From assembly GCF_004118975.1 (NCBI RefSeq), contig NZ_CP035376.1:1984001-2048000 (forward strand): DNA of 64,000 nt. The letters run 5' to 3'. Position numbers and translations under genes: made by a program. Position 1 is the stretch's first letter. Each line of letters begins with the position of its first letter. The notes under the pieces are model-generated. The model was not told the origin of the DNA. It did no database searches and worked only from the letters and a program-made list of their open reading frames with translations. Below are positions 52,162 to 63,808 of this stretch, piece by piece. The DNA comes from Luteimonas sp. YGD11-2 (lineage in GTDB: Bacteria > Pseudomonadota > Gammaproteobacteria > Xanthomonadales > Xanthomonadaceae).

Positions 52162-54279
52162 TCAGCGCCAGTGGAAGATCAGTACGGCCAGCAGTGCAAT
52201 CAGGCCGATGATCATCGCGAACGCGTAGTGGTAGACATAGCCGGACTGCAGGCGACGGCTGACGCTGGCGACCAGGTCGACCACGCGTGCGGCACCGTTG
52301 ACGAACAGGCCGTCGATCAGTTTCTCGTCGAACCTGCGTGAGCCCTGGCCGAGCACCAGGCCGCCGCCGGCGAACCCGTCGATCCAGAGATCGTCGGCCC
52401 AGTACTTCTTCTCCAGTACGCGGATCGGCAGCGCGAACAGCCGCGCGGCCTTTGCCGGCAAGTCGGTGCGCCACACGTACATCACGGTCGCGAGCAGGAA
52501 GCCGGCCAGCATCAGCCAGAAGGTCGGCACCTGGAAACCGTGCACCGCATACGCGACCGGCCCGTGCCACAGGGTGTCCTTGAGCTGCAGCACGGTGTCG
52601 CGTGCGGGGGCGAGGTCGATCGCGCCGAGGAAGAACGGCAGCTTCTCGGTATGCCCGGACCAGTCGGTGCCGAACAGCATCGGACCGACGGTGAAGAAAC
52701 CGATCGCGATCGACGGGATCGCCAGCAGCACCAGCGGCAACGTCACCACCCACGGGGACTCGTGCGGCTCGTGCGGGCCATGATGGTCGTGATGGCCGTG
52801 CGCATCGTCGTGCAGCGGCTCGTGCAGTGTCTGCTGGCCGTGCTCGTCCCTGGCGGCAACCGGATGCGACGGCGCGGCGTGGCGGAAGCGCTCTTCGCCG
52901 AAGAAGGTCATGTACAGCAGGCGGAAGCTGTAGAAGCTGGTGACGAAGGCACCCAGCAGCACCGCCCAGTAGCCGTAGGTGCCGACCCAGCCCATGCGCT
53001 CCGCGGCGTGGCCTGCGGCCTCGATGATGGTGTCCTTCGAGTAGAACCCGGACAGGAACGGCGTGCCGACCAGCGCCAGGGTGCCGATGACGCTGGTCCA
53101 GAAGGTGACCGGCATGTACTTGCGCAGGCCGCCCATCTTGCGCATGTCCTGCTCGTGGTGCATGCCGATGATCACCGAACCGGCGGCCAGGAACAGCAGC
53201 GCCTTGAAGAACGCATGCGTCATCAGGTGGAACACCGCGGCCGAGTACGCCGACACGCCCAGCGCCACCGTCATGTAGCCCAGCTGCGAGAGTGTCGAAT
53301 AGGCGACCACGCGCTTGATGTCGTTCTGCACGATGCCGATCAGGCCGGTGAAGAACGCCGTGGTCGCACCGATGAACAGGATGAACGCCAGTGCGGTGTC
53401 ACTGAGTTCGAACAGCGGCGACATGCGCGCCACCATGAAGATGCCGGCCGTGACCATCGTGGCAGCATGGATCAGCGCCGAGATCGGGGTGGGGCCTTCC
53501 ATCGAATCGGGCAGCCACACATGCAGCGGCACCTGTGCGGACTTGCCCATCGCACCGATGAAGAGGCAGATGCAGATCAGCGTCGCCACGGACCAGGGAT
53601 AGCCCGCGAAGATCTCCACCACCTGGCCGCCGCCCACGCGGTCGGTCGCGTTGGCGAACACGGTGGCGTAGTCGAGCGTGCCGAACCAGTACAGCACCCC
53701 GGCGATGCCGAGCAGGAAGCCGAAGTCGCCGACGCGGTTGACCAGGAACGCCTTCATGTTGGCGAACACCGCGCTCGGCTTCTTGAACCAGAAGCCGATC
53801 AGCAGGTACGACACCAGGCCCACCGCTTCCCAGCCGAAGAACAGCTGCAGGAAGTTGTTGCTCATCACCAGCATGAGCATCGAGAAGGTGAACAGCGAGA
53901 TGTAGCTGAAGAACCGCTGGTAACCCGGATCCTCGTGCATGTAGCCGATGGTGTAGATGTGCACCAGCAGCGATACGAAGGTCACCACCACCATCATCAT
54001 CGCGGTCAGGCGGTCGACCATGAAGCCCACGTGCGCGGAGTAGCTGGCCACGTCGAACACCGTGTAGATGTTCTCGTTGTACGGCGCAGCCCCCTGCAGC
54101 AGCTGCCACAGCACGTAGCACGACAGCACGCAGCTGGTGGCGACGCCGAGGATCGTCACGCTGTGCGCGCCGGCACGGCCGACCTGCCGCCCGAAGAGGC
54201 CGGCGATGACCGAGCCGAGCAGCGGCGCAAGCACGATGATCAGCAAGTGGGTTGTCGAAATTGCCATCTGGATATCCAT
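52162..54279 (-). CDS. nuoL: NADH-quinone oxidoreductase subunit L
   Basis: The largest antiporter-like subunit, with the long C-terminal lateral helix of complex I. 705 residues. Conserved blocks: MMMVVVTFVSLLVHIYTIGY, QVPLHVWLPDSMEGPTPISA, NDIKRVVAYSTLSQLGYMTV. Residues about 480–510 form an unusual His/Asp/Glu-rich loop (LHDDAHGHHDHHGPHEPHES). ATG at 54279 or 54267 is possible. A 169-base spacer with two hairpins separates it from nuoK, unlike the tight packing elsewhere in the operon. Confidence 0.97.
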   Translation of the reverse strand: MDIQMAISTTHLLIIVLAPLLGSVIAGLFGRQVGRAGAHSVTILGVATSCVLSCYVLWQLLQGAAPYNENIYTVFDVASYSAHVGFMVDRLTAMMMVVVTFVSLLVHIYTIGYMHEDPGYQRFFSYISLFTFSMLMLVMSNNFLQLFFGWEAVGLVSYLLIGFWFKKPSAVFANMKAFLVNRVGDFGFLLGIAGVLYWFGTLDYATVFANATDRVGGGQVVEIFAGYPWSVATLICICLFIGAMGKSAQVPLHVWLPDSMEGPTPISALIHAATMVTAGIFMVARMSPLFELSDTALAFILFIGATTAFFTGLIGIVQNDIKRVVAYSTLSQLGYMTVALGVSAYSAAVFHLMTHAFFKALLFLAAGSVIIGMHHEQDMRKMGGLRKYMPVTFWTSVIGTLALVGTPFLSGFYSKDTIIEAAGHAAERMGWVGTYGYWAVLLGAFVTSFYSFRLLYMTFFGEERFRHAAPSHPVAARDEHGQQTLHEPLHDDAHGHHDHHGPHEPHESPWVVTLPLVLLAIPSIAIGFFTVGPMLFGTDWSGHTEKLPFFLGAIDLAPARDTVLQLKDTLWHGPVAYAVHGFQVPTFWLMLAGFLLATVMYVWRTDLPAKAARLFALPIRVLEKKYWADDLWIDGFAGGGLVLGQGSRRFDEKLIDGLFVNGAARVVDLVASVSRRLQSGYVYHYAFAMIIGLIALLAVLIFHWR

Positions 54280-54401
54280 TGACCTGGTCGCGCCGGGGCG
54301 GACCGTTACAGCCGTCCGGGTGACATGCGTCGTGTGTCACCGTCGAATCGTTTGTCGTGCGTGCCTTCCATGGTGGTACCGCGGGCTCCGGAGAGAGTCC
54401 G

Positions 54402-54448
54402 GCCCGGCCTTCCTGGCCGGGCATTCGCTGCAGCGCGGGCGCTGCAGC
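54402..54448 (-). other. Two hairpins in the nuoK–nuoL spacer
   Basis: GCCCGGCC/GGCCGGGC with a five-base loop (54402–54422) and GCTGCAGCGC/GCGCTGCAGC with a two-base loop (54427–54448). They begin directly after the nuoK stop. Likely RNA elements or an REP-like unit; an attenuator or processing site is possible. No U-run. Confidence 0.6.
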
Positions 54449-54772
54449 CTACCCCTTGAGCGTGTCGATATCGGCCACGTTGATCGTGTTGCGATTGCGG
54501 AACAGCGTGACCAGGATCGCCAGGCCGATCGCCGCCTCCGCGGCCGCCACGGTCAGGATGAAGAACACGAAGACCTGGCCGCTGGCGTCGCCGAAGTGCC
54601 GCGAGAACCCGATGAAGTTGACGTTGACCGCCAGCAGCATCAGTTCGATCGACATCAGCAGCACGATCACGTTCTTCCGGTTGAGGAAGATGCCGGCCAC
54701 GCTGATGCAGAACAGCACCGCCCCGAGCGCCAGGTAGTGGCCCAGCGCCAGGCCTTCTCCGAACAGACTCAT
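54449..54772 (-). CDS. nuoK: NADH-quinone oxidoreductase subunit K
   Basis: Three-helix membrane subunit of complex I, 107 residues. Start chosen at ATG 54772 ([20 protein letters not shown]), overlapping the nuoJ stop (ATGA). Conserved: [20 protein letters not shown] with the key Glu, and [20 protein letters not shown] with the second conserved Glu. The usual family length is about 100. Confidence 0.97.
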   Translation of the reverse strand: MSLFGEGLALGHYLALGAVLFCISVAGIFLNRKNVIVLLMSIELMLLAVNVNFIGFSRHFGDASGQVFVFFILTVAAAEAAIGLAILVTLFRNRNTINVADIDTLKG

Positions 54773-55413
54773 GCCTGGCCCTCCCCGTCCTGGACCTGCG
54801 CCGTCGCGGGCGCCTGCGGGCGCACCGCATCCATCTTGATGATGCGCACGCGATCGGACGCACGCACTGCCGCCTGCGCCGCCGGATCCTGGCGCTTCAC
54901 GCCGACGCGCGCGCGCAGGGTGAGCATCACCGCGGCCACCACCGCCACGGTCAGGATCAGCGCGGCGATCTCGAACGGCAGCAGGTAGTCGCGGAACAGC
55001 GTATGCGCGACCCATGCGGTGTTGCCCAGGCCGGCGGCTTCAGCGGGATCGGGGCCGAACGGGGTGATCCGCGAACCGATGCCGATCAGCGTGAGCACCT
55101 CGGCCAGCATCACCACCGCGACGACGAGCCCGATCGGCAGGTAGCGCACGTAGCCCTGGCGCAGCGTGGTGACGTCGATGTCGAGCATCATCACCACGAA
55201 CAGGAACAGCACCATCACCGCGCCGACATACACCACGATCAGCGCCACGCCCAGGAACTCGGCACCGGCAAGGATCCAGGTACCGGCAGCACTGAAGAAG
55301 GTCAGCACCAGGAACAGTGCCGAGTGCACCGGATTGCGGACACTGATCACCGCTACCGCCGACATCACGGTGATCGCGGCGAAGCCCAGGAATGCGAGAA
55401 GAATGAAATCCAT
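54769..55413 (-). CDS. nuoJ: NADH-quinone oxidoreductase subunit J
   Basis: Five-helix membrane subunit, 214 residues. Conserved: [26 protein letters not shown]-type block seen as [20 protein letters not shown] (pi-bulge helix with Gly/Tyr), then FVVMMLDID. The C-terminus is a longer acidic/basic tail ([13 protein letters not shown]) than in E. coli. Overlaps nuoK by four bases; starts three bases after nuoI. Confidence 0.96.
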   Translation of the reverse strand: MDFILLAFLGFAAITVMSAVAVISVRNPVHSALFLVLTFFSAAGTWILAGAEFLGVALIVVYVGAVMVLFLFVVMMLDIDVTTLRQGYVRYLPIGLVVAVVMLAEVLTLIGIGSRITPFGPDPAEAAGLGNTAWVAHTLFRDYLLPFEIAALILTVAVVAAVMLTLRARVGVKRQDPAAQAAVRASDRVRIIKMDAVRPQAPATAQVQDGEGQA

Positions 55414-55416
55414 GAC

Positions 55417-55905
55417 TTACCTGTAGGCGGCGTCGGCGGCGCGGCGCTGGGCGATTTCCGCCTCGAGCCGGTCGCCCAGTGCGAGCAGCTGCGGCTTGCT
55501 GACGATGTTCTCGCCGCGGTTCTCGAAGTGGTACTCGTGGATGTGCGTCTCGACGATGGAATCCACCGGGCAGGACTCCTCGCAGAACCCGCAGTAGATG
55601 CACTTGAACAGGTCGATGTCGTAGCGGGTGGTGCGGCGGGTGCCGTCCTCGCGCTGCGCCGAGTCGATGGTGATCGCCAGCGCCGGGCACACCGCTTCGC
55701 AGAGCTTGCACGCGATGCAGCGTTCCTCGCCGTTGGGATAGCGACGCAACGCGTGCAGGCCGCGGAAACGCGGTGACTGCGGCGTCTTCTCCATCGGATA
55801 CATCAGCGTGTACTTGTCACGCCACAGGTACTTGAAGGTCAGCTTCATGCCGCCCATGAGTTCCAGCAGCAGCAGGCTGCGGAAGAAATTGCCGACGCGG
55901 CTCAT
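55417..55905 (-). CDS. nuoI: NADH-quinone oxidoreductase subunit I
   Basis: 8Fe ferredoxin-like subunit that carries clusters N6a and N6b. 162 residues with both CxxCxxCxxxCP motifs: [16 protein letters not shown] and [18 protein letters not shown]. The N-terminus has the amphipathic quinone-module helix ([20 protein letters not shown]). Overlaps nuoH by four bases and stops three bases before nuoJ. Confidence 0.97.
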   Translation of the reverse strand: MSRVGNFFRSLLLLELMGGMKLTFKYLWRDKYTLMYPMEKTPQSPRFRGLHALRRYPNGEERCIACKLCEAVCPALAITIDSAQREDGTRRTTRYDIDLFKCIYCGFCEESCPVDSIVETHIHEYHFENRGENIVSKPQLLALGDRLEAEIAQRRAADAAYR

Positions 55906-56999
55906 CGCTGTACACCCTCCAGCACCCCGAAATACGCCATCAGCGCGGTGACCACGATCCAGGCGATGCTGACCGGAACGAATACCTTCCAGCCCAACCG
56001 CATGATCTGGTCATAGCGGTAACGCGGGAATGACGCGCGGAACCAGATGAAGACGCTGGCGAAGAAGAACATCTTGGCGAACAGCCACCACCAGCCATCG
56101 CCGAGGATCGTCGACAGCACCGGCACGTCGGGAATCCACGCCGCCGGGATCGGGGACAGCCAGCCGCCGAGGAAGAACAGCGTCGTCAGGATGCTGATCA
56201 GGATCATGTTCGCGTATTCGGCCAGGAAGAACAGCGCGAACGCGGAACCCGAGTACTCCACCATGTGACCGGCGACGATTTCCGACTCGCCCTCGACCAC
56301 GTCGAACGGTGCACGGTTGGTCTCGGCCACGCCGGACACGAAATAGATCACGAACAGCGGCAGCAGCGGCAGCCAGAACCAGCTGAAGAGACCCGCACCA
56401 CCCGCCTGCGCCATCACGATGTCGGTGAGATTGAGGCTGCCCGCGGCGATCAGCACGCCGACCAGCGCGAAGCCCATCGCGATCTCGTAGCTCACCATCT
56501 GCGCAGCAGCACGCATCGCGCCGAGGAAGGCGTACTTCGAGTTGGTGGCCCAGCCCGCGAGGATGATGCCGTACACGCCCAGCGAGGTCATCGCCAGCAG
56601 GTACAGCAGCCCCGCATTGGCGTTGGACAACACCAGCTGGTAGTCGAACGGCACCACCGCCCACGCCGCGAACGCCGGTGCCAGCGTGATCAGCGGTGCG
56701 AGCACATACAGCTTCGGATGGGCGTTGGTGGGCTGGATGACTTCCTTGAACAGCAGCTTGAAGACGTCCGCGAAGGCCTGGAACACGCCCATGCCCACGT
56801 ACATCGGCCCATGGCGCACGTGCATCCAGCCAATCAGCTTGCGCTCCCAGACCACGTAGAAGGCCACCGCAAGAATCACCGGAACGGCGATCGCGAGGAT
56901 CTTCAGCACGATCCACAACACCATGCCGATCGCGCCCAGCGAGAACAGTGCCTCGCGCATCGGGCCGAACAGCTGCTGGAGAAATTCCGCCGTCGTCAT
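55902..56999 (-). CDS. nuoH: NADH-quinone oxidoreductase subunit H
   Basis: Quinone-binding membrane subunit at the junction of the peripheral and membrane arms. 365 residues, 8–9 helices. Family signatures: [19 protein letters not shown] near the N-terminus (the ERK/GPxxxG pattern), [40 protein letters not shown], and [20 protein letters not shown] near the C-terminus. Coupled by four-base overlaps to nuoG upstream and nuoI downstream. Confidence 0.98.
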   Translation of the reverse strand: MTTAEFLQQLFGPMREALFSLGAIGMVLWIVLKILAIAVPVILAVAFYVVWERKLIGWMHVRHGPMYVGMGVFQAFADVFKLLFKEVIQPTNAHPKLYVLAPLITLAPAFAAWAVVPFDYQLVLSNANAGLLYLLAMTSLGVYGIILAGWATNSKYAFLGAMRAAAQMVSYEIAMGFALVGVLIAAGSLNLTDIVMAQAGGAGLFSWFWLPLLPLFVIYFVSGVAETNRAPFDVVEGESEIVAGHMVEYSGSAFALFFLAEYANMILISILTTLFFLGGWLSPIPAAWIPDVPVLSTILGDGWWWLFAKMFFFASVFIWFRASFPRYRYDQIMRLGWKVFVPVSIAWIVVTALMAYFGVLEGVQR

Positions 57000-59224
57000 G
57001 CCGGCATCACCTGTACGTTGCCGGCTGCCAGCGCCGCGGTGGCGCCGTAGCCGCTTTCGACGAACACCGCACCCACGGCGACCTGGTCGCTGACCATGAC
57101 CTGCAGGGTCGCGGTGCCGGCGTGGTTGGAGACCTTGGCCATCGCGCCGTCCACCACGCCGAGCGTGCCGGCATCGGCCGGATGCACGACGATGCGCGGG
57201 CCCAGCGTCAGCGGATGTGCCTGCAGGGCCGGCGAACGCCGGACCATGGCATCGCTGCGATAGATCGCGGGTGCCACCGCAAGCTCAAGACCGGCGTCCG
57301 CGTGCAGCGCCTGCCCACCCTGTACGACGACCTCGCGCGGCTGCATCGAAGCACGCAGCGGCGCGATGTCGACGAATCCGAAGCCGTCCAGGCCGAGCTG
57401 GGCGCCGAGTGCACGCAGTACGCGCCAGCCGGCACGGGCCTCGCCCGGAAGGCGACCGGCGGCGAGTGCGCGCTGGTCGATACCCTCGAGGTTCGTGAGT
57501 GTGGCGTCGATCTCCGGCAGCGCACCGATCGGCAGGATCACGTCGGCGACGGCGCGCGTGGAGGCACAGGCGAACTGGCTGAATGCCACCACCTGCGCGC
57601 CCTTGAGCGCCTTCAGTGCGAGTGCCTGGTCGGCGAAGTCCAGCCCCGGCTCGATGCCGTAGAGCACATACGCCGAACGTGCCTCGCGCAGCATCGCCTG
57701 CGCATCGCGCGAGGCCGGCAGCACGCCATGGCGGCTGAGGCCGACCGCATTCGCGCCCTGCGGGATGCGGCACAGCGCCGCACCGCGCGCAGTGGCGAAA
57801 GCTTCGGCCGCGGCACGGATCGCACCGGCATGCACGCCGCTTTCGGCCAGCGCGCCCACGATCACCACCATCCGCTCGCCCTCGCCCACCACGGCGGCGA
57901 GCTCACCGCCACCCAGGGCGGCGGCGATACGCGACGGCGCGACGATGGCCTTGGAGGCGACATCGAAGGTGAAGTCGAAATCGACGGGATTGACCACGTG
58001 CACGCGCGCGCCCTTGCGCCAGGCCTGACGCACGCGGTGGTGCAGCAGCGGCACTTCGTGGCGCAGGTTGGAACCGACGATGACGACGGTACCGGCGTCG
58101 GCGATATCCGCCACCGGCATCGCGAACGGCGTGGCGACGGCGTCGCCGGACAGGTCGCGCTGACCGATGCGGTGGTCGAGGTTGCCGGTGCCCAGGCCTT
58201 CGGCCAGCCGCGCCAGCAGCGCGCCCTCCTCGTTCGACGTGGACGGGTGCACCAGCATGCCGAGGTCGTCGGCGGCGTTGTCGCGCAGGACCTGCGCGGC
58301 GCGCGCGAGTGCTTCGTCCCAGGACGCGACGCGGAAGTCGTCGCCGTCGCGGATCAGCGGCTGCACCGCGCGGTCGTCCGCGCCCAGGCCCTGGTGCGAG
58401 TAGCGGTCACGGTCGGACAGCCAGCACTCGTTGACGGTCTCGTTGTCGCGCGGCACCGCGCGCAGCACTTCGCCGCGCCGCGAGTGCAGGAACAGGTTGC
58501 TGCCCAGCGCGTCGTGATAACCCAGCGACTCCTTGGCGATGAGCTCCCACGGGCGTGCACGGAAGCGGAACACCTTGTTGGTCAGTGCGCCCACCGGGCA
58601 CACGTCGATGACGTTGCCCGACAGCTCGGTGGTCAGCGGCTTGCCGTCGTAGGTGCCGATCTGCAGGTTCTCGCCACGGCTCATGCCACCCAGCTCGTAG
58701 GTACCGGCGATCTCCGCGGTGAAGCGCACGCAGCGCGTGCACTGGATGCAGCGCGTCATCTCGGTGGCGACCAGCGGCCCGAGATCCTCGTCGGGCACCA
58801 CGCGCTTGCGCTCGACGAAACGGCTCACCGAACGGCCGTAGCCCAGCGAGAGGTCCTGCAGCTCGCACTCGCCGCCCTGGTCACAGATCGGGCAGTCGAG
58901 CGGATGGTTGATCAGCAGGAATTCCATCACGTTGCGCTGCGACTTCAGCGCCTTCTCGCTGCGGGTGACGACCTTCATGCCGTCCATCACCGGCGTGGCG
59001 CAGGCCGGCGCCGGCTTCGGCATCTTCTCCACCTCGACCAGGCACATGCGGCAGTTCGCGGCGATGGCCAGCTTGTCGTGGTAGCAGAAACGCGGGATCG
59101 GGATGCCGGCCTTGTCGGCGGCCTGGATGATCATCGAGCCCTTCGGCGCGGCCATCTCGACGCCGTCGATGAAGACGGTGACGTGGTCCGGCGGCAGGTT
59201 CGGGTTCACGGGCTGCGCGCTCAT
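56996..59224 (-). CDS. nuoG: NADH-quinone oxidoreductase subunit G
   Basis: Large peripheral-arm subunit carrying clusters N1b, N4 and N5. 742 residues. N-terminal ferredoxin domain has the 2Fe-2S cysteines ([20 protein letters not shown]), then [20 protein letters not shown] with the His/Cys ligands, [19 protein letters not shown] and [16 protein letters not shown]. The C-terminal molybdopterin-like fold is present but shorter than E. coli NuoG (~900), as in xanthomonads. ATG at 59224 overlaps the nuoF stop. Confidence 0.97.
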   Translation of the reverse strand: MSAQPVNPNLPPDHVTVFIDGVEMAAPKGSMIIQAADKAGIPIPRFCYHDKLAIAANCRMCLVEVEKMPKPAPACATPVMDGMKVVTRSEKALKSQRNVMEFLLINHPLDCPICDQGGECELQDLSLGYGRSVSRFVERKRVVPDEDLGPLVATEMTRCIQCTRCVRFTAEIAGTYELGGMSRGENLQIGTYDGKPLTTELSGNVIDVCPVGALTNKVFRFRARPWELIAKESLGYHDALGSNLFLHSRRGEVLRAVPRDNETVNECWLSDRDRYSHQGLGADDRAVQPLIRDGDDFRVASWDEALARAAQVLRDNAADDLGMLVHPSTSNEEGALLARLAEGLGTGNLDHRIGQRDLSGDAVATPFAMPVADIADAGTVVIVGSNLRHEVPLLHHRVRQAWRKGARVHVVNPVDFDFTFDVASKAIVAPSRIAAALGGGELAAVVGEGERMVVIVGALAESGVHAGAIRAAAEAFATARGAALCRIPQGANAVGLSRHGVLPASRDAQAMLREARSAYVLYGIEPGLDFADQALALKALKGAQVVAFSQFACASTRAVADVILPIGALPEIDATLTNLEGIDQRALAAGRLPGEARAGWRVLRALGAQLGLDGFGFVDIAPLRASMQPREVVVQGGQALHADAGLELAVAPAIYRSDAMVRRSPALQAHPLTLGPRIVVHPADAGTLGVVDGAMAKVSNHAGTATLQVMVSDQVAVGAVFVESGYGATAALAAGNVQVMPA

Positions 59225-60588
59225 GCGGCCACCGCCTTGGGCACCACGGTGCCGTTGCGCTGGTCGTCGACCAGGAAACGCCGGTTGACGATCGCGTACT
59301 CGAACTCGTCCCAGTAATGGCGCAGGAAGCCCTGCACCGGCCACGCGGCGGCCTCGCCGAACGCGCAGATGGTGTGGCCCTCGATCTGCCCGGCCGCGGC
59401 CCGCAGCATGTGCAGGTCCTCGACGGTGGCGGTGTGCTGGGCGATGCGGGTCAGCATGCGGTACATCCAGCCGGTGCCCTCGCGGCACGGGGTGCACTGG
59501 CCGCAGGACTCCTGGTAGTAGAAACGCGCGATGCGCTGGCAGGCGCGCACCATGCAGGTGGTGTCGTCCATCACGATGACCGCGCCCGAACCGAGACCGG
59601 AACCGGCCTTCTGGATCGAGTCGTAGTCCATCGTCAGGCCCATCATGATCTCGCCCGGAAGCACCGGCATCGACGAACCACCCGGGATCACGCCCTTGAT
59701 GGTGCGACCCGGACGCATGCCGCCGGCGATTTCCAGCAGTTCGGAGAACGGCGTGCCGAGGCGGATCTCGTAGTTGCCCGGGCGGGCAACGTGGCCCGAC
59801 ACCGAGAAGATCTTGCAGCCGCCGTTGTTGGGCTTGCCGAGGTTCATGAACCACTCGGGGCCGTTGCGGATGATCGCCGGCACCGAGGCATAGGTCTCGG
59901 TGTTGTTGATCGTGGTCGGCTTGCCGTACAGGCCGAAGTTGGCCGGGAACGGCGGCTTGTAGCGCGGCTGCCCCTTCTTGCCTTCCAGCGACTCCATCAG
60001 TGCGGTTTCCTCGCCGCAGATGTAGGCGCCCGCGCCCAGCGCGTTGTGGATGTCGATGTCGATGCCGGAGCCGAGGATGTCCTTGCCCAGCCAGCCGTTG
60101 GCATACGCCTCGGCGGTCGCTTCCTCGAGGTGCTCGAACGGCTCGTGGTGGAACTCGCCGCGCAGGTAGTTGTAGGCGACCGACGAACCCGTGGCATAGC
60201 AGGCGATCGCCATGCCCTCGATCACCGAGTGCGGGTTGTAGCGCAGGATGTCGCGGTCCTTGCAGGTACCGGGCTCGGACTCGTCCGAGTTGCAGAGGAT
60301 GTACTTCTGCATGTCGCCCTTGGGCATGAAGCTCCACTTCAGGCCGGTCGGGAAGCCCGCGCCGCCACGGCCGCGCAGGCCGGACTGCTTCACCATCTCG
60401 ATGACATCGGCCGGCGGGATCTTCTCGGTGAGGATCCGGCGCAGGGCCTGGTAGCCACCGGTCTTGAGGTAGTTCTCGTACGACCACGGCTTGTCGAAGT
60501 GCAGCGTCGTGTAGACGGCCTGGTGTTCCTTCGGTGCCGGGCCGACGGGCCCGTAACCTTCGGAGACGTGGGAGTTGTGATGCGCCAT
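59221..60588 (-). CDS. nuoF: NADH-quinone oxidoreductase subunit F (NADH/FMN-binding)
   Basis: Subunit that oxidises NADH. FMN/NADH site: [40 protein letters not shown]; the 4Fe-4S N3 ligands [20 protein letters not shown] with a later Cys in [13 protein letters not shown]. 455 residues. Start at ATG 60588 ([16 protein letters not shown]) gives normal length. Fifteen bases after nuoE; four-base overlap with nuoG. Confidence 0.97.
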   Translation of the reverse strand: MAHHNSHVSEGYGPVGPAPKEHQAVYTTLHFDKPWSYENYLKTGGYQALRRILTEKIPPADVIEMVKQSGLRGRGGAGFPTGLKWSFMPKGDMQKYILCNSDESEPGTCKDRDILRYNPHSVIEGMAIACYATGSSVAYNYLRGEFHHEPFEHLEEATAEAYANGWLGKDILGSGIDIDIHNALGAGAYICGEETALMESLEGKKGQPRYKPPFPANFGLYGKPTTINNTETYASVPAIIRNGPEWFMNLGKPNNGGCKIFSVSGHVARPGNYEIRLGTPFSELLEIAGGMRPGRTIKGVIPGGSSMPVLPGEIMMGLTMDYDSIQKAGSGLGSGAVIVMDDTTCMVRACQRIARFYYQESCGQCTPCREGTGWMYRMLTRIAQHTATVEDLHMLRAAAGQIEGHTICAFGEAAAWPVQGFLRHYWDEFEYAIVNRRFLVDDQRNGTVVPKAVAA

Positions 60589-60602
60589 GCCTGCGTCGAG
60601 CC

Positions 60603-61130
60603 TCACTTCAGTCCGTCGAGCAGCGCGTCCACCTTCGTGGTGTCGAGCTTCTCGTGGTAATGGCCGTTGATCACGACCACCGGGGCGCCGCAGCACGCGG
60701 CCACGCACTCTTCCTCGCGCTTGAGGTAGACGCGGCCGTCGGCCGTCGACTCGCCCAGCCTGCAACCCAGCTTCTTCTCGGCGTGCGCGACGAGATCCTC
60801 GGCGCCGTTGAGCCAGCAGCTGATGTTGGTGCAGAAGGCGACGTTGTTGCGGCCGACCTCCCGCGTCTCGAACATCGAGTAGAACGTCGCCACCTCGTAC
60901 GCCCACACCGGCGGGATGCCCAGGTACTTGGCGACCGCGGCGATCAGCTCGTCGGTCAGGAAGCCGCCGTTCTGCTGCTGGGTCGCGAACAGCCCCTGGA
61001 TCACCGCCGAACGCTTGCGGTCGGGCGGGAACTTCGCCACCCAGTGGTCGATGGACGCACGCGTGTCGTCGTTCAACGCCACCATCGGGTCGACGTTGCG
61101 CGCGTTCTCGAAATTGCCTGTTGCTTTCAT
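60603..61130 (-). CDS. nuoE: NADH-quinone oxidoreductase subunit E
   Basis: Thioredoxin-like 2Fe-2S (N1a) subunit paired with NuoF. 175 residues. Ligands: [20 protein letters not shown] and later [18 protein letters not shown]. Start chosen at ATG 61130 ([15 protein letters not shown]) with GAGGAA just before; a start at 61172 adds a short non-conserved stretch. Spaced 13 bases from nuoD and 14 from nuoF. Confidence 0.97.
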   Translation of the reverse strand: MKATGNFENARNVDPMVALNDDTRASIDHWVAKFPPDRKRSAVIQGLFATQQQNGGFLTDELIAAVAKYLGIPPVWAYEVATFYSMFETREVGRNNVAFCTNISCWLNGAEDLVAHAEKKLGCRLGESTADGRVYLKREEECVAACCGAPVVVINGHYHEKLDTTKVDALLDGLK

Positions 61131-61143
61131 TTCCTCACGCGCC

Positions 61144-62469
61144 TCAACGGTCGATTTCGCCGAACACGACATCGTAGGTGCCGATCATCGCCACCACGTC
61201 GGAGAGCATGTGGCCCTTGACGATGGCGTCCATCGACGACAGGTGCGCGAAGCCCGGGGCGCGCAGGTGCACGCGGAACGGCTTGTTGGCACCGTCGGAG
61301 ACCAGGTAGCAGCCGAACTCGCCCTTGGGCGCCTCGATGGCCTGGTAGGTCTCGCCGGCCGGAACGCAATAGCCTTCCGAGAACAGCTTGAAGTGGTGGA
61401 TCAGCGCTTCCATGTCGTCCTTCATCTCCTCGCGGGAGGGAGGCGCGACCTTGTAGTTGTCCACCATCACCGGGCCGGGATTGGCCCGCAGCCATGCCAC
61501 GCACTGCTTGATGATGCGCGCGGACTGGCGCATCTCGGCCACGCGCACGAGATAGCGGTCGTAGCAGTCGCCTTCCACACCCACGGCGATGTCGAAATCG
61601 ACTTCGGCGTACTTGGCGTAGGGCTGGGTCTTGCGCAGATCCCAGGCCACGCCCGAGCCGCGCAGCATCGGGCCGCTCATGCCCCAGGCCTTGGCCTGCT
61701 CCGGCGGAATCACGCCGATGCCGACCGTGCGCTGCTTCCAGATGCGGTTGTCGGTGAGCAGGGTCTCGTACTCGTCGACGCGGCGCGGGAAGTCGTCGGC
61801 GAACTGGTCGAGGAAATCCAGCATCGAGCCTTCGCGCCATTCGTTGAAACGCTTGAGCTTGGCACCCTTGCGCCACGGCGAGTCGCGGTACTGCGGCATG
61901 TGGTCCGGCAGGTCGCGGTACACGCCACCCGGGCGGTAGTACGCCGCATGCATGCGCGCGCCCGACACCGCCTCGTAGACGTCCATCAGCTCTTCGCGCT
62001 CGCGGAACGTATACAGCATCACCGCCATCGCCCCGAGGTCGAGGCCATTGGAGCCGAGCCACATCAGGTGGTTCAGGATCCGGGTGATCTCGTCGAACAT
62101 CGTGCGGATCCACTGCGCACGTTCCGGCACCTCGATCCCCATCAGGGTCTCGACCGCGCGGACGTAGGCGTGTTCGTTGCACATCATCGACACGTAATCC
62201 AGCCGGTCCATGTACGGGACCGACTGGTTGTACGGCTTGGACTCGGCGAGCTTCTCGGTGCCGCGATGGAGCAGGCCGACGTGCGGATCGGCACGGACGA
62301 TGGTCTCGCCGTCCATCTCCAGGATCAGGCGCAGCACGCCATGCGCGGCCGGGTGCTGCGGGCCGAAGTTCATCGTGTAGTTGCGGATCTGCTGGCGCAG
62401 CGCGGCCGGGCCGCCCGTCGCCGCCTGATCCGTGGAGTACACCTGGTTCACAGGCGAAGGGGTGCTCAT
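61144..62469 (-). CDS. nuoD: NADH-quinone oxidoreductase subunit D
   Basis: 49-kDa-like subunit forming the quinone site with NuoB. 441 residues. Conserved: [20 protein letters not shown] near the N-terminus, [38 protein letters not shown] and [20 protein letters not shown], ending [11 protein letters not shown] at 62469 overlaps the nuoC stop (four bases). NuoC and NuoD are separate genes here, unlike E. coli. Confidence 0.98.
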   Translation of the reverse strand: MSTPSPVNQVYSTDQAATGGPAALRQQIRNYTMNFGPQHPAAHGVLRLILEMDGETIVRADPHVGLLHRGTEKLAESKPYNQSVPYMDRLDYVSMMCNEHAYVRAVETLMGIEVPERAQWIRTMFDEITRILNHLMWLGSNGLDLGAMAVMLYTFREREELMDVYEAVSGARMHAAYYRPGGVYRDLPDHMPQYRDSPWRKGAKLKRFNEWREGSMLDFLDQFADDFPRRVDEYETLLTDNRIWKQRTVGIGVIPPEQAKAWGMSGPMLRGSGVAWDLRKTQPYAKYAEVDFDIAVGVEGDCYDRYLVRVAEMRQSARIIKQCVAWLRANPGPVMVDNYKVAPPSREEMKDDMEALIHHFKLFSEGYCVPAGETYQAIEAPKGEFGCYLVSDGANKPFRVHLRAPGFAHLSSMDAIVKGHMLSDVVAMIGTYDVVFGEIDR

Positions 62470-63227
62470 TTCTGCGTCTCCGCGCCCCGCGCCCGCGATT
62501 CGCCGGCAGCGGTCAGGTAGCGTGCGTCGTCGCGGATCACGCGGGGCACGCCCACGCGCGGCTCGACCGACGTCACGGGCTCGTACACGACACGCTTCTT
62601 CTCGGCGTCGTAGCGGACCTCGACATTGCCGATCAGCGGGAAGTCCTTGCGGAACGGATGGCCGACGAAACCGTAGTCGGTCATCAGGCGGCGCAGGTCC
62701 GGGTGGCCCGCATAGACGATACCGAACAGGTCGAACGCCTCGCGTTCGAACCAGTTCACGCCTTCCCACACCGGCACCAGTGAATCCACCACCGGCATCG
62801 CATCGTCTTCCGGATACACGGTCACGCGCAGGCGACGGTTGTGCTCGATCGACAGCAGCTGCGCCACCGACGCGAAGCGGTTCACCGGCACCGACAGCGG
62901 GCCTTCGCTTTCCGGTGAATCCAGCTGGCGGCTGGGCGCCTGGCCATAGGCGAAACGACCCGGGCCGCGCCCTTCCACACCACGGCTGAAGCCGGCGGAC
63001 GACACTTCGGTGTCCCACTCGTCACTGCCGTAGCCGAGGTTGTCGACGCCGCACAGATCGATCAGCGACTCGAATGCGAACTCGTCGCGCAGCGCCCGGC
63101 AACCGGCGAGGTAGTCCGCCGGGGCGAACACGATGCCGACTTCGCCCCGCGGCTCGGCGACCGTCACCGTCGCATCCGCGAAGCGCGCACGCAGCTGCGC
63201 GGCAAAGGCTTCAGCGGTCCCGCTCAT
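62466..63227 (-). CDS. nuoC: NADH-quinone oxidoreductase subunit C
   Basis: 30-kDa subunit of the peripheral arm, 253 residues. Signature: [20 protein letters not shown] then [20 protein letters not shown]. The C-terminus has the family tail [19 protein letters not shown]. An ~35-residue Gly/Ser-rich insertion near residues 75–110 ([20 protein letters not shown]) is a little longer than I recall for related proteins. Overlaps nuoD and nuoB by four bases. Confidence 0.97.
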   Translation of the reverse strand: MSGTAEAFAAQLRARFADATVTVAEPRGEVGIVFAPADYLAGCRALRDEFAFESLIDLCGVDNLGYGSDEWDTEVSSAGFSRGVEGRGPGRFAYGQAPSRQLDSPESEGPLSVPVNRFASVAQLLSIEHNRRLRVTVYPEDDAMPVVDSLVPVWEGVNWFEREAFDLFGIVYAGHPDLRRLMTDYGFVGHPFRKDFPLIGNVEVRYDAEKKRVVYEPVTSVEPRVGVPRVIRDDARYLTAAGESRARGAETQK

Positions 63228-63808
63228 TCGCGCAGCCCCGTCTTGTTCTCGCCGAAGTTGGTGCCGCGACGGATCTTGCGCTGCAGCTGCAGGATGCCGA
63301 ACACCAGCGCCTCGGCCGTCGGGGGGCAGCCCGGCACGTAGATGTCAACCGGCACGATCCGGTCACAGCCGCGCACCACCGAGTACGAGTAGTGGTAGTA
63401 GCCACCGCCGTTGGCGCAGCTGCCCATCGAGATGACCCACTTCGGGTCGGGCATCTGGTCGTAGACCTTGCGCAGCGCCGGGGCCATCTTGTTGACCAGC
63501 GTACCGGCCACGATCATCACGTCGGACTGGCGCGGCGACGGGCGGAACACCACGCCGTAGCGGTCGAGATCGATGCGCGCGGCACCGGCGTGCATCATTT
63601 CCACCGCGCAGCACGCCAGACCGAACGTCATCGGCCACATCGAGCCGGTGCGCGCCCAGTTGAGCAGCACGTCGGAACTGGTGGTCAGGAACCCGCGCTC
63701 GAGCAGCGGATTGTCGCCCTCGGGCCGCAGGATGTCCTCGACGCGCCCTTCCGGCAGCGGATTGCTGGCGAAGTCCGCGGCCTTCTGGATGGACTGGATC
63801 ACTCCCAT
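63224..63808 (-). CDS. nuoB: NADH-quinone oxidoreductase subunit B
   Basis: Carries the N2 cluster that passes electrons to quinone. 194 residues from ATG 63808 ([17 protein letters not shown]). N2 ligands: the adjacent cysteines in [20 protein letters not shown], plus [20 protein letters not shown] and [19 protein letters not shown]. The start at 63829 would overlap nuoA more; 63808 overlaps it by 10 bases. Confidence 0.97.
   Translation of the reverse strand: MGVIQSIQKAADFASNPLPEGRVEDILRPEGDNPLLERGFLTTSSDVLLNWARTGSMWPMTFGLACCAVEMMHAGAARIDLDRYGVVFRPSPRQSDVMIVAGTLVNKMAPALRKVYDQMPDPKWVISMGSCANGGGYYHYSYSVVRGCDRIVPVDIYVPGCPPTAEALVFGILQLQRKIRRGTNFGENKTGLRE

Noticed and set aside
59317..60660. 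Plus-strand open frame opposite nuoF
   Set aside because: Antisense shadow of nuoF with no family motif; the same holds for long plus-strand frames opposite nuoG, nuoL and nuoN.
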